64,000 bases of DNA from JAFGUB01 sp050305515 (GTDB lineage Bacteria > Campylobacterota > Campylobacteria > Campylobacterales > Sulfurimonadaceae). The translations under genes were made by a program, and so were the position numbers. Positions 18,435-26,090 of this stretch are shown one piece after another. The stretch's first letter is position 1. Each line of letters starts with the position of its first letter. Location of the stretch: positions 1-64,000 of the forward strand of contig JBNLFL010000036.1 in assembly GCA_050305515.1 (NCBI GenBank). The letters run 5' to 3'. The notes under the pieces were generated by a model, which did no database searches, was not told the origin of the DNA, and saw nothing but the letters and a program-made list of their open reading frames with translations.

Positions 18435-19328
18435 TTACTTTTTTACATAGTTTGTAACAGAATCAATCAGCGAATCGGCAACGTCAAGTTCAAGTTCCAG
18501 TAAAGAGAGCGGCAAACCGAAAGCGGCGATTTTCACATAATCCTTGTAAGTCACCAGCAGCGACGTCGCCCCGGAATCTTCCAGAAGTTTTTCAAGTTCG
18601 GCAGCCTCAAAAAAGTAATGGTCGGGAAAGTAACGCGTGCCAATCACCTCCGGAAGATAGGGATCAAGCCGCTTCGGCCGCGCTATTGCCGTGACCAGAA
18701 GCATTTTTTCTGTGGGATTGACAATTGAGGTGACACGGGTAAATGTGTCATTCTCTTTTACATGTAAGGCATCTTTCCCCTTCCAGTGACGCTCGCGGTA
18801 AGGACCCGAGGGCAGACAGAAACGGTTGGGCGTCGCCACATCGATGAGAATATCGAGTTTTGCGATCTGATGTTTGGAGTAGCCATCATCAAGAAAACAG
18901 ACTTCACATCCCATCTCTTTTGCCAGCATGATGGCCGGTTCGCGTATTTCGCTGACAATGACAACGGCATGCGGCAGTTTATGCGCATAGATCATCGCTT
19001 CGTCCCCACTGGTCGCCACATCGCACACAATGCCATGCGCATCACGCACGACATGCAACCCCTCTGATTTTCTTCCATACCCGCGCAAGATCACTGCCGG
19101 ACGTTCAAAATGTCTGGAAAGTGCCGTGACCAGCGGTGTTTTACCGCTGCCGCCAACGGTCAGGTTTCCAATGCTGATGACCGGAATGTCAAAATTTTTG
19201 GGACGGCTGAACGCGAAACGCGCACGCATGAGCGTACAGTAGAGCAGGGAAAACGGCCACAGAAGCAGGGAGAACAGCCGTTGAAACGTATCAGGAGCGT
19301 AAAAATAGCGCTCGAACCATGCAACCAA
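18435..19328 (-). CDS. lpxK: Tetraacyldisaccharide 4'-kinase
   Basis: Adds the 4'-phosphate in lipid A synthesis at the inner membrane. 297 residues with an N-terminal amphipathic/membrane helix (LFSLLLWPFSLLYCTLM), the P-loop GNLTVGGSGKTP (about 54-65), ILRGYGRKSEG and EVCFLDDGYSKHQIAKLDILIDV. The length is slightly below the usual 310-330. It begins exactly after the stop of the aminotransferase gene, so the two are translationally linked. Residues DALHVKEND contain a perfect TTACATGTAA. Confidence 0.93.
   Translation of the reverse strand: MVAWFERYFYAPDTFQRLFSLLLWPFSLLYCTLMRARFAFSRPKNFDIPVISIGNLTVGGSGKTPLVTALSRHFERPAVILRGYGRKSEGLHVVRDAHGIVCDVATSGDEAMIYAHKLPHAVVIVSEIREPAIMLAKEMGCEVCFLDDGYSKHQIAKLDILIDVATPNRFCLPSGPYRERHWKGKDALHVKENDTFTRVTSIVNPTEKMLLVTAIARPKRLDPYLPEVIGTRYFPDHYFFEAAELEKLLEDSGATSLLVTYKDYVKIAAFGLPLSLLELELDVADSLIDSVTNYVKK
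18758..18767. repeat. TTACATGTAA palindrome, copy 4
   Basis: Perfect copy inside lpxK, read as Leu-His-Val. Confidence 0.9.
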
Positions 19329-20447
19329 TCAGACCCTTGTCTTGCTCACCGCAATGATGGACTCGGCGACATAGGCGATCTCCTTGTCGCTCATGCCGGC
19401 AAAATTGGGAATGGAGAGCACCTGCTGAAAGTTGCGCAGCGCCACGGGAAAGTCATTGACACGCAACGAGTATTTGCTTTTATAGTAGCTGAGCAGATGC
19501 AGCGGAATATAGTGCAATCCCGTTTCGATACCGCGATCATCAAGTTCCCGGGCAAAAGAGTCGCGGTTTTTATCGACCTTGACAATATAGAGTGATGCGG
19601 AGTGATCCGCACAGAGTGTCGGCAGGGTCACATGAGAGATGCCCTCGAGCTTTTTGTTGTACGTCGCGGCAATCTCTTTCTGTTTGGCCACCAGCTGATC
19701 CTGCTTTTTCAGTTTTTCCAGAATATAGGCCGCATCAAGCGGGCTGATGGTGTATTTGCTTCCGATATCGACAATATCATAGATATAGCCCAGCGAATCA
19801 CTGTCCGTAACCATGGCATGGTTGCGAAGCAGCAGTGCACGCTCCATAATGTCCTCATCATCCGTCACCATGACGCCGCCGTTGGAGTAGCTGTATTTGA
19901 GATGCGGCGAAAAGCTGAAACAGGTAATGTCCGCTCCGGTAGCACCGATCTTCTTGCCTTTAAAGGTCGCACCCAGTGCATCCGTGGCATCTTCGACGAT
20001 TTTGACATCATAGATTTTGGCAATGTTATAGAGTCGTTCGAGGTTGGTCGGCTGTCCCGCAATATGACTGACGATAACCGCTTTGAGCTTTTTCGATTTA
20101 TTATCCGCCAGGTAATTTTCCAGCTTGTCAAGATCAATATTGTATGTGGTGTCATCCACGTCGATAAAGATCGGTTCGGCATCAAAATGGCGTACCACTT
20201 CGGGAACCGAAGGAAACGCATTGACGGAGCAGAGGACTTTGTCACCGCGTTTGAGGTCAATAGCCAGCATAGCCAGATGCAATGCCGACGTACCATGCGA
20301 GGTTGCCAGCGCGTACTGGGTACCCGTATAACGCTCGAATGCCGCTTCAAGATCCTCGACAATCGTGCGGGCATTCCCTTCAAGCAGCTGCTCGATTCGG
20401 TTACGCTCCTCTTTTCCTACGCTCTCTCGGTAAAATGGTACTTGCAT
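19329..20447 (-). CDS. DegT/DnrJ/EryC1-family PLP aminotransferase
   Basis: 372-residue sugar-aminotransferase-like enzyme. Visible features are TSHGTSALHLAMLAI (about 49-63), EDATDALGATFKGKKIG (about 152-168) and FSFSPHLKYSYSNGGVMV, where K184 is the likely PLP lysine. The C-terminal segment LHYIPLHLLSYYK is typical of the family. Members act in nucleotide-sugar amination for lipopolysaccharide or glycan synthesis. Its position between nadE and lpxK suggests an envelope role, but the substrate is not known. It is 15 bases downstream of nadE and abuts lpxK. Confidence 0.88.
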   Translation of the reverse strand: MQVPFYRESVGKEERNRIEQLLEGNARTIVEDLEAAFERYTGTQYALATSHGTSALHLAMLAIDLKRGDKVLCSVNAFPSVPEVVRHFDAEPIFIDVDDTTYNIDLDKLENYLADNKSKKLKAVIVSHIAGQPTNLERLYNIAKIYDVKIVEDATDALGATFKGKKIGATGADITCFSFSPHLKYSYSNGGVMVTDDEDIMERALLLRNHAMVTDSDSLGYIYDIVDIGSKYTISPLDAAYILEKLKKQDQLVAKQKEIAATYNKKLEGISHVTLPTLCADHSASLYIVKVDKNRDSFARELDDRGIETGLHYIPLHLLSYYKSKYSLRVNDFPVALRNFQQVLSIPNFAGMSDKEIAYVAESIIAVSKTRV

Positions 20448-20462
20448 GAATGGCTCCTTGAT

Positions 20463-21263
20463 TTAGAGTGTAATATCTCTGGGATAATTGAAATCAAAAT
20501 TGATCGTACGTGATGTGAGTTTGGCGATAACCGGCATGCGGCGCTTGAACTGGTTACGGTAAATGCGTCCGATGATCATATCGACCATGACGGCATCAAA
20601 CCCCTCTTCGACCAGTTCATTACGCGAATAGCGCTCTTCAACATAACGGCGCAGCACCGCATCAATCTGCGCATAACTGTAACCGAGCTCCGCTTCGTCG
20701 CTCTGTCCGGCCCACAGATCCGCAGAGGGCGGTTTGGAGATGATGACTTCCGGTACTTCCAGATAACGGGCCAGCTCGAATACTTCGGTTTTGTAAAGAT
20801 CTCCGATGGGGTTGATGGCACTGGCAAGATCACCGAAAAGGGTTCCGTACCCCAGCATCAACTCACTTTTGTTACTGGTTCCAAGTACCAAAGCGTTCTG
20901 CTCGGCAGAAATATCAAAAAGCGTGGCCATCCGCATACGTGCCGAAAAATTGCCTTTGCGCAGCGGGCTCATCGCTTCGCTTTCATAAGCACGCAGCAGC
21001 GGTTCAATACTGCGGGTAATTGCCGCCATTCCGAACTTCTCGACCAGAGCATCGGCATCATCGAGCGAACTTTGCGATGAATAGTGCGAGGGCATCCTGA
21101 CGCAGAGCAGTTTGTCGCCGAAGGCGTGATGCGCGAGCACGGCAACCACGGCGGAGTCAATGCCGCCGCTAAGTCCTACCACGACGTGATTCAGACCTGT
21201 CTTTGTGACTTCATCATGCAGGAAACGGACTAAAAAATCACTGATTTGAGCATACTTTGACAT
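20463..21263 (-). CDS. nadE: Ammonia-dependent NAD+ synthetase
   Basis: Amidates nicotinate adenine dinucleotide to NAD+ with ATP. 266 residues from the ATG at 21263; a TTG eleven codons upstream is in frame but gives an atypical N-terminus. The PP-loop motif GLSGGIDSAVVAVLA lies at about 30-44. Downstream are LVLGTSNKSELMLGYGTLFGD and the PSADLWAGQSDEAELG loop. No glutaminase domain is present, so it uses ammonia. It is the first gene of nadE-aminotransferase-lpxK, with a 15-base gap to the next gene. Confidence 0.95.
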   Translation of the reverse strand: MSKYAQISDFLVRFLHDEVTKTGLNHVVVGLSGGIDSAVVAVLAHHAFGDKLLCVRMPSHYSSQSSLDDADALVEKFGMAAITRSIEPLLRAYESEAMSPLRKGNFSARMRMATLFDISAEQNALVLGTSNKSELMLGYGTLFGDLASAINPIGDLYKTEVFELARYLEVPEVIISKPPSADLWAGQSDEAELGYSYAQIDAVLRRYVEERYSRNELVEEGFDAVMVDMIIGRIYRNQFKRRMPVIAKLTSRTINFDFNYPRDITL

Positions 21264-21502
21264 CGACGCGTTTTCCCTTTCCTTACAGAATCCCAACAGG
21301 TTTTAATAATTACTAGCTTAGTCTAATCTTATGCCATTGGATTATATCACAAGAAATTAAAATCATCTCTCCGTTTTATCACAGAATCTCTATCTCTGTG
21401 CCTGTGTAAGTCACAAAGTTGACGGATCGTTTCCGTACTGTTTCGATTGCTACGTTGATGCTATTTTTCTGTTCTAAAATCGAAAAAACGCAAAGGTAAC
21501 AG

Positions 21503-21883
21503 ATGACAGACATTATTTTCCCCTTTCTTGAGCATACCGGTGCCAAACTCAAAAGCTATGCCAAAGGCAGCGCGGAAGTAGAGTTGCATGTCCAGCCGCA
21601 TCATCTGCAGCATATGGGTTTCATTCATGGCGGTGTCATCTCGACACTGATGGACAATACCGGATGGTATGCCGCAGTTTCAAACCTTGAGCCCGGTTTT
21701 ACTGCAGTCACGATGGAGATCAAGATCAACTATCTCAAACCGGCATCGGGGCACTACCTCATTGCCACGGCTCAGGTCAAACGTCAGGGCCGAACTACCG
21801 CTTTTGTGACGATCGAACTGCATGACGGGGAGAAGCTGGTAGCCTTTGCCACAGGAACCTACGCCATCTTGCAGGAAGCCTGA
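21503..21883 (+). CDS. PaaI-type hotdog thioesterase
   Basis: 126 residues with a single hotdog domain: HMGFIHGGVISTLMDNTGWYAA (helix with the family HGG motif), VTMEIKINYLKPASG, and KRQGRTTAFVTIELHDGEKLVAFATGTY. The family hydrolyses acyl-CoA or aryl-CoA esters in the cytoplasm; this substrate is unknown. A ribosome site (AAAGG) precedes the ATG. It is a single plus-strand gene between two minus-strand blocks, and its stop is three bases from that of the cytochrome b gene. The 239 bases upstream are AT-rich and hold no other gene. Confidence 0.88.
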   Translation: MTDIIFPFLEHTGAKLKSYAKGSAEVELHVQPHHLQHMGFIHGGVISTLMDNTGWYAAVSNLEPGFTAVTMEIKINYLKPASGHYLIATAQVKRQGRTTAFVTIELHDGEKLVAFATGTYAILQEA

Positions 21884-21886
21884 GCC

Positions 21887-22447
21887 TTACCCCGATATCA
21901 TACCGGAGGTCAGTCCTTTCTGATCACGGTTGTCTGCAACCACGACGCCGGCAATATGCAGCGGTACAAATGCCACGACCAGCCATGCAAGCAGTTCATG
22001 CAACTCCTTGATGTCATGGGCAAGCTCTTTCCCGAGTCCGATATCGACCGAAAGATAGACAGTGATGCCACTCAGTGCCATAAAGGTCAGAAGCGCATAA
22101 ACGCCTTTGTATCCGCGATAAACCCACTTCATGTGTGCATTGGGTGATTTTTCATATCCCCAGCCGCTGCGCCACGCCATGGCAAAACGCCACAACAGCA
22201 GCACACCCAATGCAAAACCGAAAATTATGTGCCATTCCCACATCGGCGCGCGGATCGCCCTGGCAATAATTTTTGCCTGATCGGCAGTCACCGTTATGTC
22301 GAATTCCGCCATTTTGGCAACAATAAGCTCGGAGTTGGTTCTCCAGCTCAGAAACGTTTTACGCAGAAAAAATGTGGCAAGAAGTCCCGTCACGACAATC
22401 GCATGAAGCCAGTGCCAGATCCTCAGAGAGATAGAATAAGATCGCAT
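21887..22447 (-). CDS. Cytochrome b561-type membrane protein
   Basis: 186 residues with four predicted membrane helices. Paired histidines typical of di-haem b561/b-Ni-Fe-hydrogenase cytochromes occur at RIWHWLHAI (H12, H15), WEWHIIFG, IKELHELLAW and PLHIAGV. It probably passes electrons between a periplasmic partner and quinone; the partner is not evident. The start at 22447 is supported by AAGGGG. TTACATGTAA sits directly 5' of that site. It is last in an apparent operon Spy-like, regulator, sensor kinase, cytochrome. Confidence 0.88.
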   Translation of the reverse strand: MRSYSISLRIWHWLHAIVVTGLLATFFLRKTFLSWRTNSELIVAKMAEFDITVTADQAKIIARAIRAPMWEWHIIFGFALGVLLLWRFAMAWRSGWGYEKSPNAHMKWVYRGYKGVYALLTFMALSGITVYLSVDIGLGKELAHDIKELHELLAWLVVAFVPLHIAGVVVADNRDQKGLTSGMISG

Positions 22448-22457
22448 GGTGTCCCCT

Positions 22458-22467
22458 TTACATGTAA
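22458..22467. repeat. TTACATGTAA palindrome, copy 5
   Basis: Perfect copy in the 28-base gap between the sensor kinase stop and the cytochrome b start, adjoining the ribosome site. Confidence 0.9.
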
Positions 22468-22475
22468 TGTTAAAA

Positions 22476-23672
22476 TCAAAAATCAATACAAAAGCGGTTC
22501 ACTCCACCGTGATGGTCATAACGCAGGGTGTAGCCATGCAATTTGACAATTTTTGAAGTAATATAAAGCCCCAGTCCCAGACCTTTGGCACTATTTTCAA
22601 AGGGGCGGTTAAATGCCTGCTCCAGCTCCAGACCCACAAGCGGAGCTCCTTTTGAATTGATACAGAATCGATGCGATTCTATCGCAATTTCCGGTTTGCC
22701 TTCGCCATATTTTATCGCATTGTCAAGAAGGTTCTTAATCGCAATGGAAAGCAACTCAAAATCGGCCTCAAGAGAGACATCATCTTCCTGATGAATGCTA
22801 ATCTGGTTATGCTCGATCATCAGCAGGTCAAGCGCGTTATCAAGAAAATCAACCGCACGGTAACGGCGACGTTTTAATTGTACATCGCTGGCCGTTACCC
22901 GTTCCACTTTTGAAAACTCACCGAGAAGATACTCCAAACGAGAAAAAAAACGTTCAAAGCGATCACGCTCCCGCGGTACTTCCAGCAAGGCAGCCGCCAG
23001 TTTTCCTTTTGTAATCGGCGTCCTGAGTTCATGCATGATATTGCGTAAAAAGAGTGTCCGCGACTCCTGCAATGTATGGATAGTTCGGATGGCACGGTCA
23101 AATTCGTTGGCGACATCGGCAATTTCGTCATGACCTTTCATATGCGTCGATACGTCAACCTCTCCAAGCGCAAAACGGGCAATCTCCTTCTTCAGGGAAA
23201 CCAGCGGTTGCAGGCGTTTGATCAGATAAAGGAAAAAAAGCAGCACCACAAGATTAACGACACCTGCTACCAATACAATCCTTGAAAGAAGCGCACTGCG
23301 TAACGGATAATAAAAAAGCATACGGTGTTCACGATTGATACGATCATCCCGTGCATAAAATCCGTCGTCCGTTTCAAAAACCTTTAAACGGCGAAAATCG
23401 GCAAGGGGCCGGTATTTCTCCACATTGACGGAATTCCCGTCAATCACGCTTACCTGCAAATACTCCCTGAGCTGCTCGGATGCCGCTTCAGGAGAGAGCC
23501 CTTCCTGACGCGCCATCTCAAGCAGGTGTCTCGCCTGATGAAAGCTTTTAATCGCACCATCGCGAATTTCCTGATGCATGAAATGATACTGCATGACGAA
23601 CAGGGCGTTGATAATGACGATCAGCAATAAAAAGAAAAGGGTAATGTGCAGACGCAGCGCGTGTTTATTCAT
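22476..23672 (-). CDS. Sensor histidine kinase, ArsS-like
   Basis: 398 residues. Membrane helices at ~8-28 and ~130-151 enclose a periplasmic sensor of about 100 residues. A HAMP-like linker leads to the phosphoacceptor helix FLRNIMHELRTPITKGKL (H214). The ATPase domain has N-box AIKNLLDNAIKYGEGKP and G-box AKGLGLGLYITSKIV. The helix sequence MHELRTPITKGK is typical of the acid-responsive ArsS family of Campylobacterota. Its start overlaps the regulator gene by eight bases. The signal is unknown; the Spy-like gene upstream suggests envelope stress or metals. Confidence 0.9.
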   Translation of the reverse strand: MNKHALRLHITLFFLLLIVIINALFVMQYHFMHQEIRDGAIKSFHQARHLLEMARQEGLSPEAASEQLREYLQVSVIDGNSVNVEKYRPLADFRRLKVFETDDGFYARDDRINREHRMLFYYPLRSALLSRIVLVAGVVNLVVLLFFLYLIKRLQPLVSLKKEIARFALGEVDVSTHMKGHDEIADVANEFDRAIRTIHTLQESRTLFLRNIMHELRTPITKGKLAAALLEVPRERDRFERFFSRLEYLLGEFSKVERVTASDVQLKRRRYRAVDFLDNALDLLMIEHNQISIHQEDDVSLEADFELLSIAIKNLLDNAIKYGEGKPEIAIESHRFCINSKGAPLVGLELEQAFNRPFENSAKGLGLGLYITSKIVKLHGYTLRYDHHGGVNRFCIDF

Positions 23673-24339
23673 TGATAAGCTTATATCCGATGCCGCGCAG
23701 TGCTATGAGATGCTTTGGTTTTTTCGGATTTTCCTCGATTTTCTGACGGATGCGCCCGATGATGACGTCAATGCTTTTAAGCGAACTCTCGTAATTGATG
23801 GCATCCACATGGGTCAAAATTTCCTCACGGCTGATGGCAAATCCCGAGCGTGTGATGAAATGCGCCAGAATCTCGAATTCTGCGTTGGTCAGATCCACAA
23901 GTTTGCCCGCTTTTCGGATTTCGTGCTTTTCCCGGTGCAGTTCAAAAAGAGCCGGAACACTTTCCGTCTGGGGGCTCTTTTTATAGCGGCGCAGTACCGA
24001 ATGGATGCGCAGCAGCAGTTCGGTCGTGTCGTAAGGCTTGGGCATGTAATCGTCCGCGCCCATACTGAAACAGGCCGTTTTGTCGGTAATATCCGAACGT
24101 GCGGAAGAGATGATGATCGGTATGTCGCTGAAAGTTCGTACCTCCCGGCACACTTCGAGTCCGTCCATACCCGGCAGCGAGAGATCGAGGATGAGCAGAT
24201 CGAAGGTCTCGAACTTCAAGGCACTAAGCCCCAGTTCCGGTGTCTCATAATTGGTAACAGCGATACTGTGGCGTTTGAGATATTCGCCTATCAGTTCCGC
24301 CATTTCGGCGTCATCTTCAATCATCATCACACGAATCAT
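23665..24339 (-). CDS. OmpR-family response regulator
   Basis: 224 residues. The receiver domain spans ~1-115 with acidic residues E8-D9-D10, phospho-acceptor D52 (LLILDLSLPGMDG) and K103 region (YMPKPYDTTELLLRI). A winged-helix DNA-binding domain spans ~130-224 (LTNAEFEILAHFI, SIDVIIGRIRQKIEENPKKPKHLIALRGIGYKL). It pairs with the overlapping kinase gene downstream and follows the Spy-like gene by 15 bases. It resembles ArsR of Helicobacter. It likely controls its own operon. Confidence 0.93.
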   Translation of the reverse strand: MIRVMMIEDDAEMAELIGEYLKRHSIAVTNYETPELGLSALKFETFDLLILDLSLPGMDGLEVCREVRTFSDIPIIISSARSDITDKTACFSMGADDYMPKPYDTTELLLRIHSVLRRYKKSPQTESVPALFELHREKHEIRKAGKLVDLTNAEFEILAHFITRSGFAISREEILTHVDAINYESSLKSIDVIIGRIRQKIEENPKKPKHLIALRGIGYKLINE

Positions 24340-24354
24340 TGTTTCGTCTTCCTT

Positions 24355-24840
24355 TTAATATCCAAGATTCAAACGTCGTTTTTGACCTGCTTGCGGCATG
24401 GACTCAAGAGTTTTTTTGAGTTCCAGACGCTGTTCGGGCGTCAGCACATCGACAATCTGCTGCAGGTGTGACGCCTGCATGGCATCACGCGCCTCGCTGC
24501 GGGTTTTGGTAGCGGCCATGAATGCAGCAGTGTCAAAACCTTTTTCGCTGATGGCATTCGAGATCAAAGCGCCCTTGTTGCCGCGATTGCCGCGCTGTGA
24601 CATCATCTGCTCCCGGAATGCGCTCTGAAGCGCGTCAAGCTTCTGCTGCTGCACCTCGGTGAGATCCATCTGTTCAAGTGCTCTTGAGAGCGGCTGAGGG
24701 TGCATGTTGCCAGGCATACTGCGCATTTTCTGCATACCGCCGTTACTGTTCATGGGGCATGAGGGGTTCTTACCGCAGGCAAAAAGCGTCGTTCCTGAAA
24801 GCATCAGCGCCGCTAGCGTGAGGGGGATAAAGGGTTTCAT
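24355..24840 (-). CDS. Spy/CpxP-like periplasmic protein
   Basis: 161 residues from the ATG at 24840, chosen because AGGAGC lies seven bases upstream and a signal peptide follows at once (MKPFIPLTLAALMLSG). The signal ends ...LFACGK, a possible but atypical lipobox. Two LTxxQ motifs (DLTEVQQQKL and VLTPEQRLEL), in helices about 75 residues apart, place it in the Spy/CpxP family of periplasmic chaperones and sensors. The N-terminal part is Met/Cys-rich (CGKNPSCPMNSNGGMQKM), suggesting metal contact. With the downstream regulator and kinase genes it resembles a CpxP-CpxRA arrangement. A MITE-like element starts 18 bases upstream. Confidence 0.8.
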   Translation of the reverse strand: MKPFIPLTLAALMLSGTTLFACGKNPSCPMNSNGGMQKMRSMPGNMHPQPLSRALEQMDLTEVQQQKLDALQSAFREQMMSQRGNRGNKGALISNAISEKGFDTAAFMAATKTRSEARDAMQASHLQQIVDVLTPEQRLELKKTLESMPQAGQKRRLNLGY

Positions 24841-24857
24841 AATAAGCTCCTGTGTTT

Positions 24858-25124
24858 GGGCATCACCAAAAACCCCAAGCGTTCTCAGCTTTGGCGTACG
24901 CTTTATCATCAAGGCAGTTTTTTAAAGACCTAGCCGTAGCTAAGTCAAAAAAAACTAACGCAGAAGATGAAGTGTACACCAAAGCCCTTTGGGAGGGACT
25001 AAAAAAGCGATCCGCTTCCAAACTTTTTGTCGCCGTAGCTTTGGCTACGCCTCTAAAAAGATTTGAAACCGTCTCATCTTTTTTAGCTCCCTCTGAGAAT
25101 CGCTTCGGGTTTTTGGTGATGCCC
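24858..25124. mobile_element. MITE-like element with 31-bp terminal inverted repeats
   Basis: The 267-bp segment is bounded by 18-bp perfect inverted ends (GGGCATCACCAAAAACCC and its complement), extended to about 31 bp with one mismatch and one gap (24858-24888 / 25093-25124). It fills most of the 358-base gap between the Spy-like and DUF455 genes. On the minus strand one frame is open throughout but has no ATG (includes VAKATATKSLEADRFFSPSQ), so it is probably not a gene. An internal hairpin CGTAGC-TTTG-GCTACG is visible. No transposase and no clear target duplication are seen. Confidence 0.6.
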
Positions 25125-25147
25125 TTAGTTCAGGTGTTATCTTACAT

Positions 25148-25199
25148 GGCTGCGAAAAACATCGGGTATCGTTTTCCAAACGGTTGGCAACAGTGAGTT
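25148..25199. repeat. Dispersed 52-bp repeat, copy A
   Basis: Aligns without gaps to 52109-52160 at about 40 of 52 positions, with the core GGGTATCGTTTT..AAACG.TTGGCAACA. It lies between the MITE-like element and the end of the DUF455 gene. The CGTTT-NNN-AAACG palindrome is conserved in both copies. Confidence 0.65.
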
Positions 25200-26017
25200 T
25201 AACAGATTTTCTGCGATGCAATCCTCTCGAGTTCATTACATGTAAAGCCTGCTTCAAGACGCGCTGAAGCGTTGAGATGGCGTTTGCGCGCGAAGGTTCC
25301 TTCATAATAGTGCTCAATAATATCGAAGTAGCTCGACTTGTCGGCACCTTCACGTTCACAGGCATACGCGAACCAGCGGTCTCCCTTGTGAACGTGATCG
25401 ATCTCCTCTCGAAGGATTACATGTAACGCATCGACTATTTTACCAATCAGCGGATCGTCTGCAATCGGTTCGAGTTTTTGAAGAATCTGCGGCGTGGCGT
25501 CAAGCCCGCCCGCTTCGAGATAACGCGGTACCACCGCCATGCGGTGCAGCAACGAATGCGCGGTGCGCTGCGATGCTTCGAAAAGTCCGTCATGCACTTC
25601 CAGCGCACCGTAATAACTCCCGAGCTCCTGTAAAAGGGCTTCAAGCATCCTGAAATGGCGCACCTCATCCGCAGCGACGGAGAGCCACGCTTCATAAAAT
25701 TCGCGGGGGAGCCCCCGAAAGCGGTAAGCCGCATCAAGCGCAAGATCAATCGCGCTGTATTCAATGTGGGCTATCGCATGGAGCATCGCGATTTTTCCTT
25801 CGCTGCTTCTGAGGTTTTTTCGCCGAGGCACCACTTTCGGATCGACGACACGGCACCATGATACATACGAAGGTGCCTCAAAATACTTGGGCGCAGATGG
25901 CGGGCACTCCTGTGTATTCAACGAAGGAAAACGTTCATAAAAAGCTTCGAAAGCGGCAAGCTTTTCATCCGGTCGTTCGCACTCTAAAACGGTTTCAAGG
26001 GAAAGGTAAAAGTTCAT
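25199..26017 (-). CDS. DUF455 ferritin-like protein
   Basis: 272 residues matching the DUF455 (COG2833) family, predicted to have a ferritin-like four-helix di-metal fold. Putative ligands are in HAIAHIEYSAIDLALD (E and H), SVAADEVRHFRML, and ILREEIDHVHKGDRWF. The function of the family is unproven. It carries two TTACATGTAA copies 181 bases apart, one read as TC (GFTCNE) and one as LHV (DALHVIL), showing that the DNA word is independent of frame. It is divergent from the antiporter gene at 26091. Confidence 0.88.
   Translation of the reverse strand: MNFYLSLETVLECERPDEKLAAFEAFYERFPSLNTQECPPSAPKYFEAPSYVSWCRVVDPKVVPRRKNLRSSEGKIAMLHAIAHIEYSAIDLALDAAYRFRGLPREFYEAWLSVAADEVRHFRMLEALLQELGSYYGALEVHDGLFEASQRTAHSLLHRMAVVPRYLEAGGLDATPQILQKLEPIADDPLIGKIVDALHVILREEIDHVHKGDRWFAYACEREGADKSSYFDIIEHYYEGTFARKRHLNASARLEAGFTCNELERIASQKIC
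25236..25245. repeat. TTACATGTAA palindrome, copy 6
   Basis: Perfect copy inside the DUF455 gene, read as (F)-Thr-Cys-(N). Confidence 0.9.
25417..25426. repeat. TTACATGTAA palindrome, copy 7
   Basis: Perfect copy inside the DUF455 gene, read as Leu-His-Val. Confidence 0.9.
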
Positions 26018-26053
26018 GCGGATATTCTCCCCTATTTTTGCTTACGGCAATGC

Positions 26054-26059
26054 TATAAT
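26054..26059 (+). promoter_or_regulatory. Extended -10 promoter of the antiporter gene
   Basis: TGCTATAATG contains a perfect TATAAT with the TGn extension, 31 bases before the ATG at 26091. T-rich sequence lies upstream instead of a clear -35, as is common in Campylobacterota. Confidence 0.6.
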
Positions 26060-26090
26060 GATGGCAGATACGCCTTGAAAAGGAGCGTCA

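Noticed and set aside
21372..21396. CACAGA / TCTGTG inverted repeat upstream of the thioesterase gene
   Set aside because: Only 6-bp arms in an AT-rich gap, expected by chance at this length.
24852..25196. 114-codon plus-strand open frame in the gap before the DUF455 gene
   Set aside because: It spans the MITE-like element and the 52-bp repeat, has no ribosome site, and its composition follows the inverted repeat.
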